Origin: an uncultured Oscillospiraceae bacterium
GTDB taxonomy: Bacteria; Bacillota; Clostridia; Oscillospirales; Oscillospiraceae
Direction of reading: 5' to 3'
NCBI GenBank assembly: GCA_900754965.1
Contig: CAAEEO010000038.1
Location: 1-29,958 of the forward strand
DNA: 29,958 bases
The notes below the pieces were generated by a model. The model did no database searches, was not told the DNA's origin, and worked only from the letters and a program-made list of their open reading frames with translations. Positions 6,784 to 13,548 of the stretch are shown here, piece by piece. Both the position numbers and the translations under genes were made by a program. Position 1 is the stretch's first letter; every line of letters begins with the position of its first letter.

Positions 6784-7554
6784 ATGTTATTTTCTGATTA
6801 TGAACCTTGCACATATCAGCGGAATCAGCTGTTGGAAGTAATCTGTCAACTGCGCTTTCCCACCATCCTGACCATCAATGAGCAGATGCCCGCTGCGTTT
6901 CAGGAGGCGGTGCGGGGGCAGTTCCCCCAGTTTTCCGTCCGCACGGAGCGGGTGCCGGTGCGTCCCGGTCAGCCTGTACCGGAGAAACCCATGACGGTGC
7001 AAAATTATCAGTTCATCTCCGCCGACGGGAAGTGGAAACTGAATCTGACCCAGAACTTTCTGGCGCTGTCCACCGTGGCTTACACGGATTGGCACACCTT
7101 CGCCGGAAAACTGGACGAGCCGTTGGGCCATTTTATCCAAATCTACAAGCCGGCCTATTTCGAGCGTCTGGGGCTGCGGTATATGAACGGCATTTCCCGG
7201 CTGTCCCTGGGGTTGGAGACCGTGGCGTGGAACGATTTGATTCAGCCGGCATGGCTGGGGATTCTGGACGAGGAAGATGTACCGGAACAGACGGTGCTGC
7301 GGGCCGGCACGGACGCGGAAATGCTGCTGCCCGGCCAGGTGCGGCTGAAAGCCCATTCCGGTCCCGGCCGACTGAAACGGCAGGGCAGCCAGGAACCGGA
7401 ACTGCGGTTCATTCTGGATTTTGACCTGTCCACCCAGGGAAAACTGGCCGTTGCCCAGGTCCCCGGCACACTGGAGACCCTCCATGACAACGCCAACCGG
7501 GTCTTCCAGGGCGCCATCACCATCCGCCTCCATGAGGCCATGGAGCCGATGTAA
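6784..7554 (+). CDS. TIGR04255-type protein of unknown function
   Basis: Soluble protein of 256 residues. The opening (Y-RNQLLEVICQLRFP), the central QNYQFISADGKWKLNLTQNFLALSTVAYTDWHTF, YFERLGLRYMN and the closing LHDNANRVFQGAITIRLHEAM match my recollection of the TIGR04255 family, a patchily distributed set of bacterial proteins without assigned activity. Typical members start with a plea such as N-PIVEVIFEIRF and end with a helix holding H-N-F-ITE, which agrees with what is seen. No signal peptide or membrane helix. A GGGAGGG site lies seven bases before the ATG. It may share a transcript with the upstream phosphatase; a strong terminator follows. Function unknown. Confidence 0.75.
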   Translation: MLFSDYEPCTYQRNQLLEVICQLRFPTILTINEQMPAAFQEAVRGQFPQFSVRTERVPVRPGQPVPEKPMTVQNYQFISADGKWKLNLTQNFLALSTVAYTDWHTFAGKLDEPLGHFIQIYKPAYFERLGLRYMNGISRLSLGLETVAWNDLIQPAWLGILDEEDVPEQTVLRAGTDAEMLLPGQVRLKAHSGPGRLKRQGSQEPELRFILDFDLSTQGKLAVAQVPGTLETLHDNANRVFQGAITIRLHEAMEPM

Positions 7555-7596
7555 ATTTTTCATAGAAATGCAGGAAATGTTCAGATAGTATGCAGA

Positions 7597-7635
7597 AAAT
7601 CCCCCGGCAGAAGGTTCTTCTGTCGGGGGATTTTT
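7597..7635 (+). terminator. Terminator after the TIGR04255-type gene
   Basis: AAATCCCCCGGCAGAA (about 7598-7613) pairs with TTCTGTCGGGGGATTTTT (7617-7635), allowing one G-T pair, and ends in a T run. Confidence 0.88.
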
Positions 7636-7774
7636 GGAGGCAAAGACCATTAAAATGCCGATAATCCTGCAAAAAAATGATGATTTCATAAGAACGCAGG
7701 AAAATGAATGAAAACTTGCAGGATGCAGGATAAATTCACAAAAAATTCACAGAAAAAACTGTGGAGATTGTCAG

Positions 7775-7804
7775 TTGTCCAAAAAACACATATCATGGTA
7801 TAAT
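7775..7804 (+). promoter_or_regulatory. Extended -10 promoter of the symporter gene
   Basis: TTGTCC (7775-7780) and a perfect TATAAT (7799-7804) have an 18-base spacer, with TG one base before the -10 box (extended -10). The start site is expected near 7811. It lies in the 317-base gap 7555-7871, which otherwise holds only the upstream terminator and the inverted repeat at 7817-7843. Confidence 0.8.
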
Positions 7805-7816
7805 ACAACAAAGTTT

Positions 7817-7843
7817 TGCCTGGTCATGACAGCTGACCAGGCA
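7817..7843 (+). promoter_or_regulatory. Perfect inverted repeat in the symporter leader
   Basis: TGCCTGGTCA (7817-7826) and TGACCAGGCA (7834-7843) form a perfect 10-bp dyad with a 7-base centre. It starts about six bases after the predicted transcription start and lies 28 bases before the ATG. There is no T run, so it is not a terminator; it is best read as a repressor operator (the TGGTCA/TGACCA core resembles FadR-type GntR sites) or a leader hairpin. Confidence 0.6.
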
Positions 7844-7871
7844 CTTTATGGGAAAGGTGTGTTTTTAGACA

Positions 7872-9125
7872 ATGGAACAAAACGGATCTAAGAAAAAAGT
7901 AAACATTGCGGTATTGATCTTTGTGGCCATGCTGCTGGGCATCGGCTTTGGTATCGCCATGTGGAAGATGGGGCAGGCTGCCTTCGTCACGGCCTACATC
8001 AAGCCCTTCGGCACCATCTTCGTGAACCTGCTGAAGTTCATCGTGGTACCCATGGTGATCGTGTCCATCATCTGCGGCATGATCTCGATGGAAGATGTGA
8101 AAAAAGTCGGCTCCATCGGCTGGAAAACCGTGGCCTACTATCTGGTCACCACCCTGATCGCCATCGTCATCGGTCTGGTGATTGCCAACCTCTTCAAGGG
8201 ATTCTTCCCTGCCCTGTCCACTGCGGATGTAACTTATGAGGCAAGTTCTTCCAATTTGATGGACACCATCGTGAATATCTTCCCCTCCAATATGTGGGGC
8301 GCATTCTTTAACGCCAATATGCTGCAGGTAATCGTCATTGCCCTGTTTGTGGGTGTGGGTATCCTGCTGGCCGGGGACAAAGCAGCTCCTGTGGCCACCC
8401 TGTTCAATGCTCTGAACGAAGTGGTCATGCAGATTATGATGCTCATCATCAAGCTGACCCCCATCGGCGTGTTCTGCCTGATGAGCGATACCGTTGCCAA
8501 CAACGGTCCCCAGATCATCAGCTCTCTGGCCATCGTCATCGGCGTGGCTTACCTGGCATACATTCTGCATGTGCTGATTGTGTATACCACTGCGGTCAAG
8601 GCAATGGGCGGCCTGAGCCCCATTGAGTTCTTCAAGGGCATGGCTCCTGCCATGATTTTCGCCTTCACCAGCACTTCCTCCGTGGCAACCCTGCCCCTGA
8701 ACGCAGAGTGCACCCAGAAATTGGGCGCAGATAAGGAAGTCAGCTCCTTCGTGCTGCCCCTGGGCGCCACCATCAACATGGACGGTACCGCCATTTATCA
8801 GGGCGTGTGCGCCGTGTTCATCGCTTGCTGCTATGGCGTGGATCTGACCATCCCCCAGATGGCCACCATCGTCATCACCGCTACCCTGGCATCCATCGGC
8901 ACCGCTGGCGTGTCCGGCTCCGGCATGATCATGCTGGCTATGGTGCTGGAGAGCGTGGGCCTGCCTGTGGCCGGCATCGGTCTGATTGTGGGCGTGGATA
9001 AGCTGTTCGACATGGGCCGTACCTGCCTGAACATCACCGGCGACGCATCCTGCGCAATCGTGGTCACCAAATGGCAGCAGAAGGCAGAGGCTAAAAAAGC
9101 AAGCAGAGCCGCTGCACGGAAATAA
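7872..9125 (+). CDS. Dicarboxylate/amino acid:cation symporter (DAACS family)
   Basis: Secondary transporter of the GltP/SdcS/DctA family, 417 residues with about eight membrane helices and two re-entrant hairpins. Seen: the serine-rich hairpin FTSTSSVATLPL (HP1, ~265-275), the cation-site motif NMDGT (302-306), the second hairpin GTAGVSGSGMIML (343-355), and the helix-8 string DMGRTCLNITGD (380-391). In GltPh-type structures the first Asp and the Arg of that string bind the amino group and side chain carboxylate of aspartate; DctA-type C4-dicarboxylate carriers lack that Asp. Keeping D380, R383, N387 and D391 therefore favours glutamate/aspartate uptake. Codon use is strongly biased (few CGG, many CTG), which suggests high expression. 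Monocistronic, with its own promoter, dyad and terminator. Confidence 0.92.
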   Translation: MEQNGSKKKVNIAVLIFVAMLLGIGFGIAMWKMGQAAFVTAYIKPFGTIFVNLLKFIVVPMVIVSIICGMISMEDVKKVGSIGWKTVAYYLVTTLIAIVIGLVIANLFKGFFPALSTADVTYEASSSNLMDTIVNIFPSNMWGAFFNANMLQVIVIALFVGVGILLAGDKAAPVATLFNALNEVVMQIMMLIIKLTPIGVFCLMSDTVANNGPQIISSLAIVIGVAYLAYILHVLIVYTTAVKAMGGLSPIEFFKGMAPAMIFAFTSTSSVATLPLNAECTQKLGADKEVSSFVLPLGATINMDGTAIYQGVCAVFIACCYGVDLTIPQMATIVITATLASIGTAGVSGSGMIMLAMVLESVGLPVAGIGLIVGVDKLFDMGRTCLNITGDASCAIVVTKWQQKAEAKKASRAAARK

Positions 9126-9143
9126 CCCTTTTCGGAAAAAATC

Positions 9144-9177
9144 AATCCCCGAACCGACATGGTTCGGGGATTTTTTT
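9144..9177 (+). terminator. Terminator of the symporter gene
   Basis: AATCCCCGAACC (9144-9155) pairs with GGTTCGGGGATT (9161-9172) around a 5-base loop, followed by a run of T. Strong intrinsic terminator. Confidence 0.92.
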
Positions 9178-9276
9178 ATGGATAGGACGGGGGAGAGCGT
9201 TTTTCCGGAGGCACAGTCCCCGGAAAAACGGGTTGCATTTTCTCCCCGGAGACGGAGAACGGGGCGAAGTGTTTTG

Positions 9277-9316
9277 AAAAAACAGAACCCCGCCCCGGGA
9301 TTCCCGGGGCGGGGCA
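9277..9316 (-). terminator. Terminator of the dehydrogenase-etfBA operon
   Basis: A very GC-rich perfect stem (about 9288-9299 with 9303-9314) has a T-rich tract on the minus strand (TTCTGTTTTTT, 9277-9287). It ends the minus-strand etfA transcript 20 bases past its stop and faces the symporter terminator. Confidence 0.88.
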
Positions 9317-9336
9317 GATCAATTTTTATGGGGAAA

Positions 9337-10341
9337 TCAGGCTCTGGCTTTCAGTGCCTCAATCAGCTGGTCGCAGACCTCGTCCATATCGCCCACGATA
9401 CCGTAATCGGCCACGCCGAAAATGGCGGCCTCGGGATCGGAGTTGACGGCAAAAATCAGACCGGAGTCCTTCATGCCGGCGGTATGGTTGATGGCGCCGG
9501 ACACGCCAAAGCTCAGGAACAGCTTGGGTTTGACCACTACGCCGGACTGACCGATCATCTGCTTGAAGGGCAGGATGCCGCGGTCAAACACGGGACGGGT
9601 GCAGCCCACTTCGCCGCCCAGCAGCTTTGCCAGCTCCTGGTACTTGGCCAGCTTGTCGCCGCCGCTGATGGCGTTGCCTACGCAGACCACCACTTCGGCC
9701 TCGGCCAGGTTCACGGAACCGTCGTCCACGGGAGGCGTGAACTGCAGCACCTTGGTGCGAATCTGGGCGGGATCAAAGTCCACGGTCTCCTGGGTCATGG
9801 CCACAGTTTCCTTCTCGCCGGCAGGCTCATACTTGAAGGTGCCGGGGCGGATGGTGCCGACCTGGGGACGGAGAATGGGCACGGTGATGACGGCCATCAT
9901 CTTGCCGCCGACGGCGGGCTCGATGAACTCGATATCCATGCTCTCGGGGTTATAGACCACCTCGGTGGCGTCGGAGGTGCAGCCGGTGTTCAGACGGGCT
10001 GCAAACCGGGGAGCGAAGTCCCGGCCGTTGGTGGTGCCGCCCACGAACACGGCGGAGGGGCAGTATTTCTTGCACAGCTCGGTGAACACATGGGTGTAAG
10101 CGTCGCTGCTGTAAGTGTCCAGGCCGGTGCCGGTGACGGTCATGATCTCGTCCACAGCGCAGGCGCGGATTTTGGCGATCTCGGTTTCGGGCAGGCTGCC
10201 CACAATCACGGCCACCAGTTTGTCGCCGGTGACATCGCAGAGCTTGCGGGCCTCGCAGCACAGCTCCAGAGAGACCGTGGCTGCGGTCTTTCCGTCATGC
10301 TCGATATAGACCCACATATTTTTATAAGCAGTTTTTTCCAT
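9337..10341 (-). CDS. etfA: Electron transfer flavoprotein alpha subunit
   Basis: FAD-binding subunit of an EtfAB heterodimer, 334 residues. The C-terminal FAD domain is clear: VVCVGNAISGGDKL, TRPVFDRGILPFKQMIGQSG, PKLFLSFGVSGAINHTAGM and NSDPEAAIFGVADYGIVGD. The N-terminal domain starts at once (NMWVYIEHDGKTA), with no N-terminal ferredoxin-type cysteine domain such as some EtfA proteins carry. Last gene of a three-gene operon (dehydrogenase, etfB, etfA); it begins 12 bases after etfB with an AAGGAGG site. In this setting EtfAB most likely exchanges electrons between the neighbouring FAD-linked dehydrogenase and NAD(H)/ferredoxin, as in the acetogen lactate dehydrogenase-EtfAB complex. Whether it truly bifurcates cannot be settled by eye. 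Confidence 0.96.
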   Translation of the reverse strand: MEKTAYKNMWVYIEHDGKTAATVSLELCCEARKLCDVTGDKLVAVIVGSLPETEIAKIRACAVDEIMTVTGTGLDTYSSDAYTHVFTELCKKYCPSAVFVGGTTNGRDFAPRFAARLNTGCTSDATEVVYNPESMDIEFIEPAVGGKMMAVITVPILRPQVGTIRPGTFKYEPAGEKETVAMTQETVDFDPAQIRTKVLQFTPPVDDGSVNLAEAEVVVCVGNAISGGDKLAKYQELAKLLGGEVGCTRPVFDRGILPFKQMIGQSGVVVKPKLFLSFGVSGAINHTAGMKDSGLIFAVNSDPEAAIFGVADYGIVGDMDEVCDQLIEALKARA

Positions 10342-10353
10342 ATCGGCGCCTCC

Positions 10354-11154
10354 TTAAATCATGCCTTTATCGGCCAGGATGCTGACGACCTTGGCCACGT
10401 TCTTCACGCAATCGCCTTCGTCGATCATCACGCCGCTCTCGCCCTTCTCGGGGGGATAGGTCCGAGGCACGATGGTGCCGGAGCCGGGGGCGCCGATTTT
10501 GTCGCGCTCCAGACCCTCGATGGTGTCTGCGGTGAGCTTGGTGATCTCAGCGGTGCGGGCGAACTTTTTGCCCTTGAAGTTGGGGATACGGGGCTGATAG
10601 TTGGTCTTTTCGATGGTGCACAGCACGGGCATCCGTGCTTCCACGATCTCCACGCCGTACTCGGTGTCGCGCTCGGCCACGATGGTGCCTTTTTCCTCGT
10701 TGACTTCCTGAATCAGGGCCACGGAGGAGACCAGGCTGGTGTCGAACCGCTCGGCCAGCTGTGCGCCCATCTGACCGGTGCCGCCGTCCAGAGTCTCTTT
10801 GCCGCACAGGATGATGTCATAGTCGCCGAACATTTTGGCGCCTTTGGCGATGGTGTAGCTGGTGGAGAGGGTGTCGGCATCTTTGAAGGCATAGTCGGAG
10901 CACAGAATGGCCCGGCTGGCGCCCACGGAGATGCACTCCCGCAGCACGGAGGCTGCGGCATCGGGACCCATGGTGACAGCGGTGATCTCGCCGCCGTAGG
11001 TCTCTTTCAGGCGGACGGCGGCTTCCAGTGCGTTGCCGTCCTGGGGGTTCATGATGGCGGGGACGCCGTCACGGATCAGAGAACCGGTGACCGGGTCGAT
11101 CTTGACCAGGTTCACGTCCGGCACCTGTTTGACACATACCAGAATTTTCAGCAT
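10354..11154 (-). CDS. etfB: Electron transfer flavoprotein beta subunit
   Basis: EtfB partner of the adjacent EtfA, 266 residues, holding the nucleotide or second FAD site at the subunit interface. Hallmarks are KILVCVKQVPD at the start, NPQDGNALEAAVRLKE, the FAD/AMP loop GKETLDGGTGQMGAQLAERF (about residues 117-136), and VEARMPVLCTIEKTNYQPRIPNFKGK, the recognition-loop region. The D-G-x-T-x-Q-x-G version of the loop resembles anaerobe EtfB proteins that carry two FADs more than mitochondrial ETF, which suggests but does not prove an electron-bifurcating type. A GGGAGG site precedes the ATG by nine bases; the upstream dehydrogenase stops 17 bases before it. Confidence 0.96.
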   Translation of the reverse strand: MLKILVCVKQVPDVNLVKIDPVTGSLIRDGVPAIMNPQDGNALEAAVRLKETYGGEITAVTMGPDAAASVLRECISVGASRAILCSDYAFKDADTLSTSYTIAKGAKMFGDYDIILCGKETLDGGTGQMGAQLAERFDTSLVSSVALIQEVNEEKGTIVAERDTEYGVEIVEARMPVLCTIEKTNYQPRIPNFKGKKFARTAEITKLTADTIEGLERDKIGAPGSGTIVPRTYPPEKGESGVMIDEGDCVKNVAKVVSILADKGMI

Positions 11155-11171
11155 TTTTTCCTACCTCCCGA

Positions 11172-12590
11172 TCAAGAACAGACTTTGCCCGGATTGAGGA
11201 TGCCGTTGGGGTCGAACACGGCCTTGATGGCCTGCATCATGCGGTAAGGCACTTCGCCCACGGACTCTTCCAGGTATTCCTTTTTGGCCCAGCCGATGCC
11301 GTGCTCGCCGGACAGCTGGCCGCCGATGCGTTTGCACTCGGTGTAGCACTTGGCCATGAGGATTTTGTTCCGGCACCAGAACTCATCGAACTCCAGGTCG
11401 TTGGTGCAGGCGTAGATGTGCAGGTTGCCGTCGCCTGCGTGGCCGAAGTTGCGGATGGTCAGACCCACTTCGTCGCCCACGGAGCGCACGAAGTTCAGGT
11501 AGTTGGCAATCTGGTCCACGGGCACCACCACGTCCAGCTCGTCCAGCAGTTTGGTGTCGCCCTCGATGGCATTCAGGAATGCGGAGCGGGCAGCCCAGAC
11601 TTCCGTCTTCAGGGTGGGGGTATCAATGACCAGGGTGTCGATGGCGCCGCACTCGGCTGCCAGAGCGTCCAGTTTTTCCATCTTGTCGTACAGCTCGTCC
11701 TCGCTCTCGCCCACGAAGGTGACCAGGATGGAGGCGTCCACATTTTTGTGGTTGTACTCGGTGGGGAAAATCTTCTTGCCGGTGAAGTCGGAAGAAGAGT
11801 TCACGATATCAATGCCCATAAATTCGATGGACTGGGGGTCCAGGTTGGCGATACGAATTTTGGGAACGGTGGCAATGCAGTCGTCCAGATTCTCAAAGGG
11901 CAGCAGGACGGACACGTTCATGCCGGGCTTGGGAACCAGTTTCAGGGTCATCTCGGTGATGATGCCCAGGGTGCCCTCGGAACCGATCATCAGGTGGAGC
12001 AGGGAGTAACCGGTGGAAGTTTTGCACACGGTCTTGCCCAGTTTCATGATCTCACCGTTGGCCAGCACCACAGTCAGGGCCAGCACATAGTCCCGGGTGG
12101 AGCCGTACTTCACGGCGCGCATACCACCGGCGTTGGTGGCAACGTTGCCGCCGACGGTGGAAGTTTTGGAGCCGGGATCGGGGGGATAATACAGACCGTG
12201 CTTATCCACGTCTGCGGCCAGGTCCTGAAGCAGGACGCCGGGCTGCACGGTGACGGCCATATTGGGGATATCGTAGCTGAGGATCTTGTCCATGCGGGCG
12301 GTGCAGACCACCACGCCGCCGTGGATGGGCACGCTGCTGCCGGTCAGGCTGGTGCCGGCACCCCGGGGGGTGACGGGAATCTGATGTTCATTGCAGAGTT
12401 TCAGAATTGCGGAAACTTCTTCGGTGCTTTCCACTTCGCAGACTGCTTCCGGGGCGAATTTGCCGTAGATGGGCATTTCGTCATGAGAGTAATCCTCTTT
12501 GACTTTCTCGCCGTACTGGAACCGTTTTTCACCAACGATGGCTTTCAGCTGTTCGGCAATCTCCGGTGTGACAGTGTGAAAGTTTGCCAT
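11172..12590 (-). CDS. FAD-linked 2-hydroxyacid dehydrogenase (GlcD/LctD-like)
   Basis: Flavoprotein of 472 residues that oxidises a 2-hydroxyacid, most likely D-lactate or glycolate, to the 2-oxoacid. The FAD_binding_4 domain shows VTPRGAGTSLTGSSVPIHGG and PPDPGSKTSTVGGNVATNAGGMRAVKYG; the C-terminal FAD-oxidase domain shows NFGHAGDGNLH and LSGEHGIGWAKKEYL, ending FDPNGILNPGK. Start chosen at 12590, where an AAGGAGG site lies eight bases upstream; the frame runs on to 12668 across the mapped promoter and is rejected there. First gene of the operon with etfB and etfA, the same content as the Acetobacterium lctBCD complex in which lactate oxidation with NAD+ is driven by reduced ferredoxin. 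No lactate permease or racemase is adjacent. D-lactate is the leading substrate guess. Confidence 0.9.
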   Translation of the reverse strand: MANFHTVTPEIAEQLKAIVGEKRFQYGEKVKEDYSHDEMPIYGKFAPEAVCEVESTEEVSAILKLCNEHQIPVTPRGAGTSLTGSSVPIHGGVVVCTARMDKILSYDIPNMAVTVQPGVLLQDLAADVDKHGLYYPPDPGSKTSTVGGNVATNAGGMRAVKYGSTRDYVLALTVVLANGEIMKLGKTVCKTSTGYSLLHLMIGSEGTLGIITEMTLKLVPKPGMNVSVLLPFENLDDCIATVPKIRIANLDPQSIEFMGIDIVNSSSDFTGKKIFPTEYNHKNVDASILVTFVGESEDELYDKMEKLDALAAECGAIDTLVIDTPTLKTEVWAARSAFLNAIEGDTKLLDELDVVVPVDQIANYLNFVRSVGDEVGLTIRNFGHAGDGNLHIYACTNDLEFDEFWCRNKILMAKCYTECKRIGGQLSGEHGIGWAKKEYLEESVGEVPYRMMQAIKAVFDPNGILNPGKVCS

Positions 12591-12670
12591 ACTGTTGACC
12601 TCCTTATTTTGTAACGGCAAAACCATGCGTTTTCCACAAAAAACGCAAAAAGCCGCTCTTTTTCTCATAC

Positions 12671-12699
12671 ATTATAACAAGAAAGAGAGAGCAGCACAA
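12671..12699 (-). promoter_or_regulatory. Promoter of the dehydrogenase-etfBA operon
   Basis: On the minus strand TTGTGC (12694-12699) and TATAAT (12671-12676) are 17 bases apart. The ~70-base leader contains a GCGTTTT/AAAACGC hairpin (about 12613-12635 on the plus strand) before the ribosome site. Confidence 0.8.
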
Positions 12700-12716
12700 T
12701 AGTAGATATTTCTTTG

Positions 12717-12734
12717 ACACAAATTATTTGGTGT
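12717..12734. promoter_or_regulatory. Imperfect palindrome between divergent promoters
   Basis: ACACAAATTATTTGGTGT is symmetric at seven of nine base pairs. It lies about 18 bases upstream of the -35 box of the dehydrogenase promoter and directly before the -35 box of the opposite promoter, a fitting place for a regulator of either unit. The call rests on symmetry and position only. Confidence 0.35.
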
Positions 12735-12737
12735 GGA

Positions 12738-12766
12738 TTGCTGTCCGGAGGCGGCTGTGATATAAT
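12738..12766 (+). promoter_or_regulatory. Promoter of the DIP1984-like gene
   Basis: TTGCTG (12738-12743) and TATAAT (12761-12766) have a 17-base spacer, with a TGA extension before the -10 box. The ATG is 43 bases further on. Confidence 0.75.
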
Positions 12767-12808
12767 CTGCATAAGCAGAAGTAAATGCATGAACAAGGAG
12801 GGTGCGCG

Positions 12809-13267
12809 ATGAAACTTGCACAGGCACTGAATGAGCGGGCGGATCTGAATCGCCGGATCTATCAGCTGGGCGACCGGCTGCAGCTGAACGCCAAGGTCCA
12901 GGAAGGGGAGACCCCGGCGGAAGATCCCCAGGCGTTGCTGACGGAGCTGGACGAGCTGCTCCGGCGGCAGGAACAGCTGATTGCCCAGATCAATTTGACC
13001 AATGCGTCCGTGACTTCTCAGGGACAGACGCTGACGGAACTGCTTGCCCGGCGGGACTGCCTGTCCCAGCGGGTGCGAATGATGCGGGAGTTTTTGGATG
13101 AGGCCAGCGCCACCGCTCAGCGGGGGATGCGGACGGAGATCCGCATTGTCAGCACGGTGGATGTCCGCCAGCTGCGGAAAGAAACGGACGACGCGTCCCG
13201 GCAGCTCCGGGAACTGGATCTGCGCATCCAGGAACTGAACTGGACCACCCCTTTGCGGGAGGATTGA
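12809..13267 (+). CDS. DIP1984-family protein (septicolysin-like), function unknown
   Basis: Soluble, strongly helical protein of 152 residues. It matches the DIP1984 family from end to end as I know it: KLAQALNERADLNRRIYQLGDRL at the start, a Gly-Glu-Pro-rich link (VQEGETPAEDPQALL), LARRDCLSQRVRMMREF, and the closing signature VSTVDVRQL...LRELDLRIQELNWTT. Members are common in gut Firmicutes and Actinobacteria, sometimes labelled septicolysin; a lysin role is not established. The ATG has an AAGGAGGG site six bases upstream; an in-frame ATG eight codons earlier lacks one. Single gene with its own promoter, divergent from the dehydrogenase operon. Predicted to form coiled-coil bundles. Confidence 0.85.
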   Translation: MKLAQALNERADLNRRIYQLGDRLQLNAKVQEGETPAEDPQALLTELDELLRRQEQLIAQINLTNASVTSQGQTLTELLARRDCLSQRVRMMREFLDEASATAQRGMRTEIRIVSTVDVRQLRKETDDASRQLRELDLRIQELNWTTPLRED

Positions 13268-13350
13268 CTGCTGCAGGTAGCGGCTGCGGGCGAGCGCATC
13301 TCTGCGGCTGAGAAGGAGTCCGCATGACATGGCAGCGTGGCGGGGCGCAC

Positions 13351-13367
13351 GCGGGTTCGAATCCCAC
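13351..13367 (+). other. tRNA T-arm-like sequence without the rest of a tRNA
   Basis: GCGGG-TTCGAAT-CCCAC has the T-stem/T-loop form of a tRNA (four of five pairs, invariant TTCGAAT loop). No acceptor partner for the following GATATTG and no D or anticodon arm can be found in the preceding ~120 bases, so it is at most a tRNA remnant or a chance match. It lies in the 281-base gap between the DIP1984-like gene and the TetR gene. Confidence 0.25.
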
Positions 13368-13469
13368 GATATTGTTATGCCCGGCACTGTGACACGCGCA
13401 TGTTTTTTGAGCATTGTCATTACCACCGCGCTGACGCACCCGCGAGGGCGGGATCGGGGCACAGCAGAA

Positions 13470-13520
13470 CAGAAAAACCTCGTAAATGTTCCTTTTCGGA
13501 GCATTTACGAGGTTTTTCTG
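13470..13520. terminator. Long bidirectional terminator
   Basis: A 19-bp perfect stem (13470-13488 with 13502-13520, core AACCTCGTAAATG / CATTTACGAGGTT) is extended inwards by a TCC/GGA pairing, with A and T tracts at the stem ends on both strands. It lies between the convergent DIP1984-like and TetR genes and can stop both transcripts. Confidence 0.9.
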
Positions 13521-13548
13521 CACAGTTTGCCCCGCCGGGAGCGGGAAA

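Noticed and set aside
9178..12614. Long plus-strand frames opposite etfA, etfB and the dehydrogenase
   Set aside because: The minus-strand proteins carry full family motifs and ribosome sites; the plus-strand translations are low-complexity shadows.
12714..12719. TTGACA as the -35 box of the DIP1984-like gene
   Set aside because: It lies 41 bases from the TATAAT at 12761; TTGCTG at 12738 has the correct 17-base spacing.
13268..13400. A complete tRNA gene (including a tRNA-Sec-like one) around the TTCGAAT loop
   Set aside because: No acceptor stem, D arm or anticodon arm could be paired around the T-arm-like segment.
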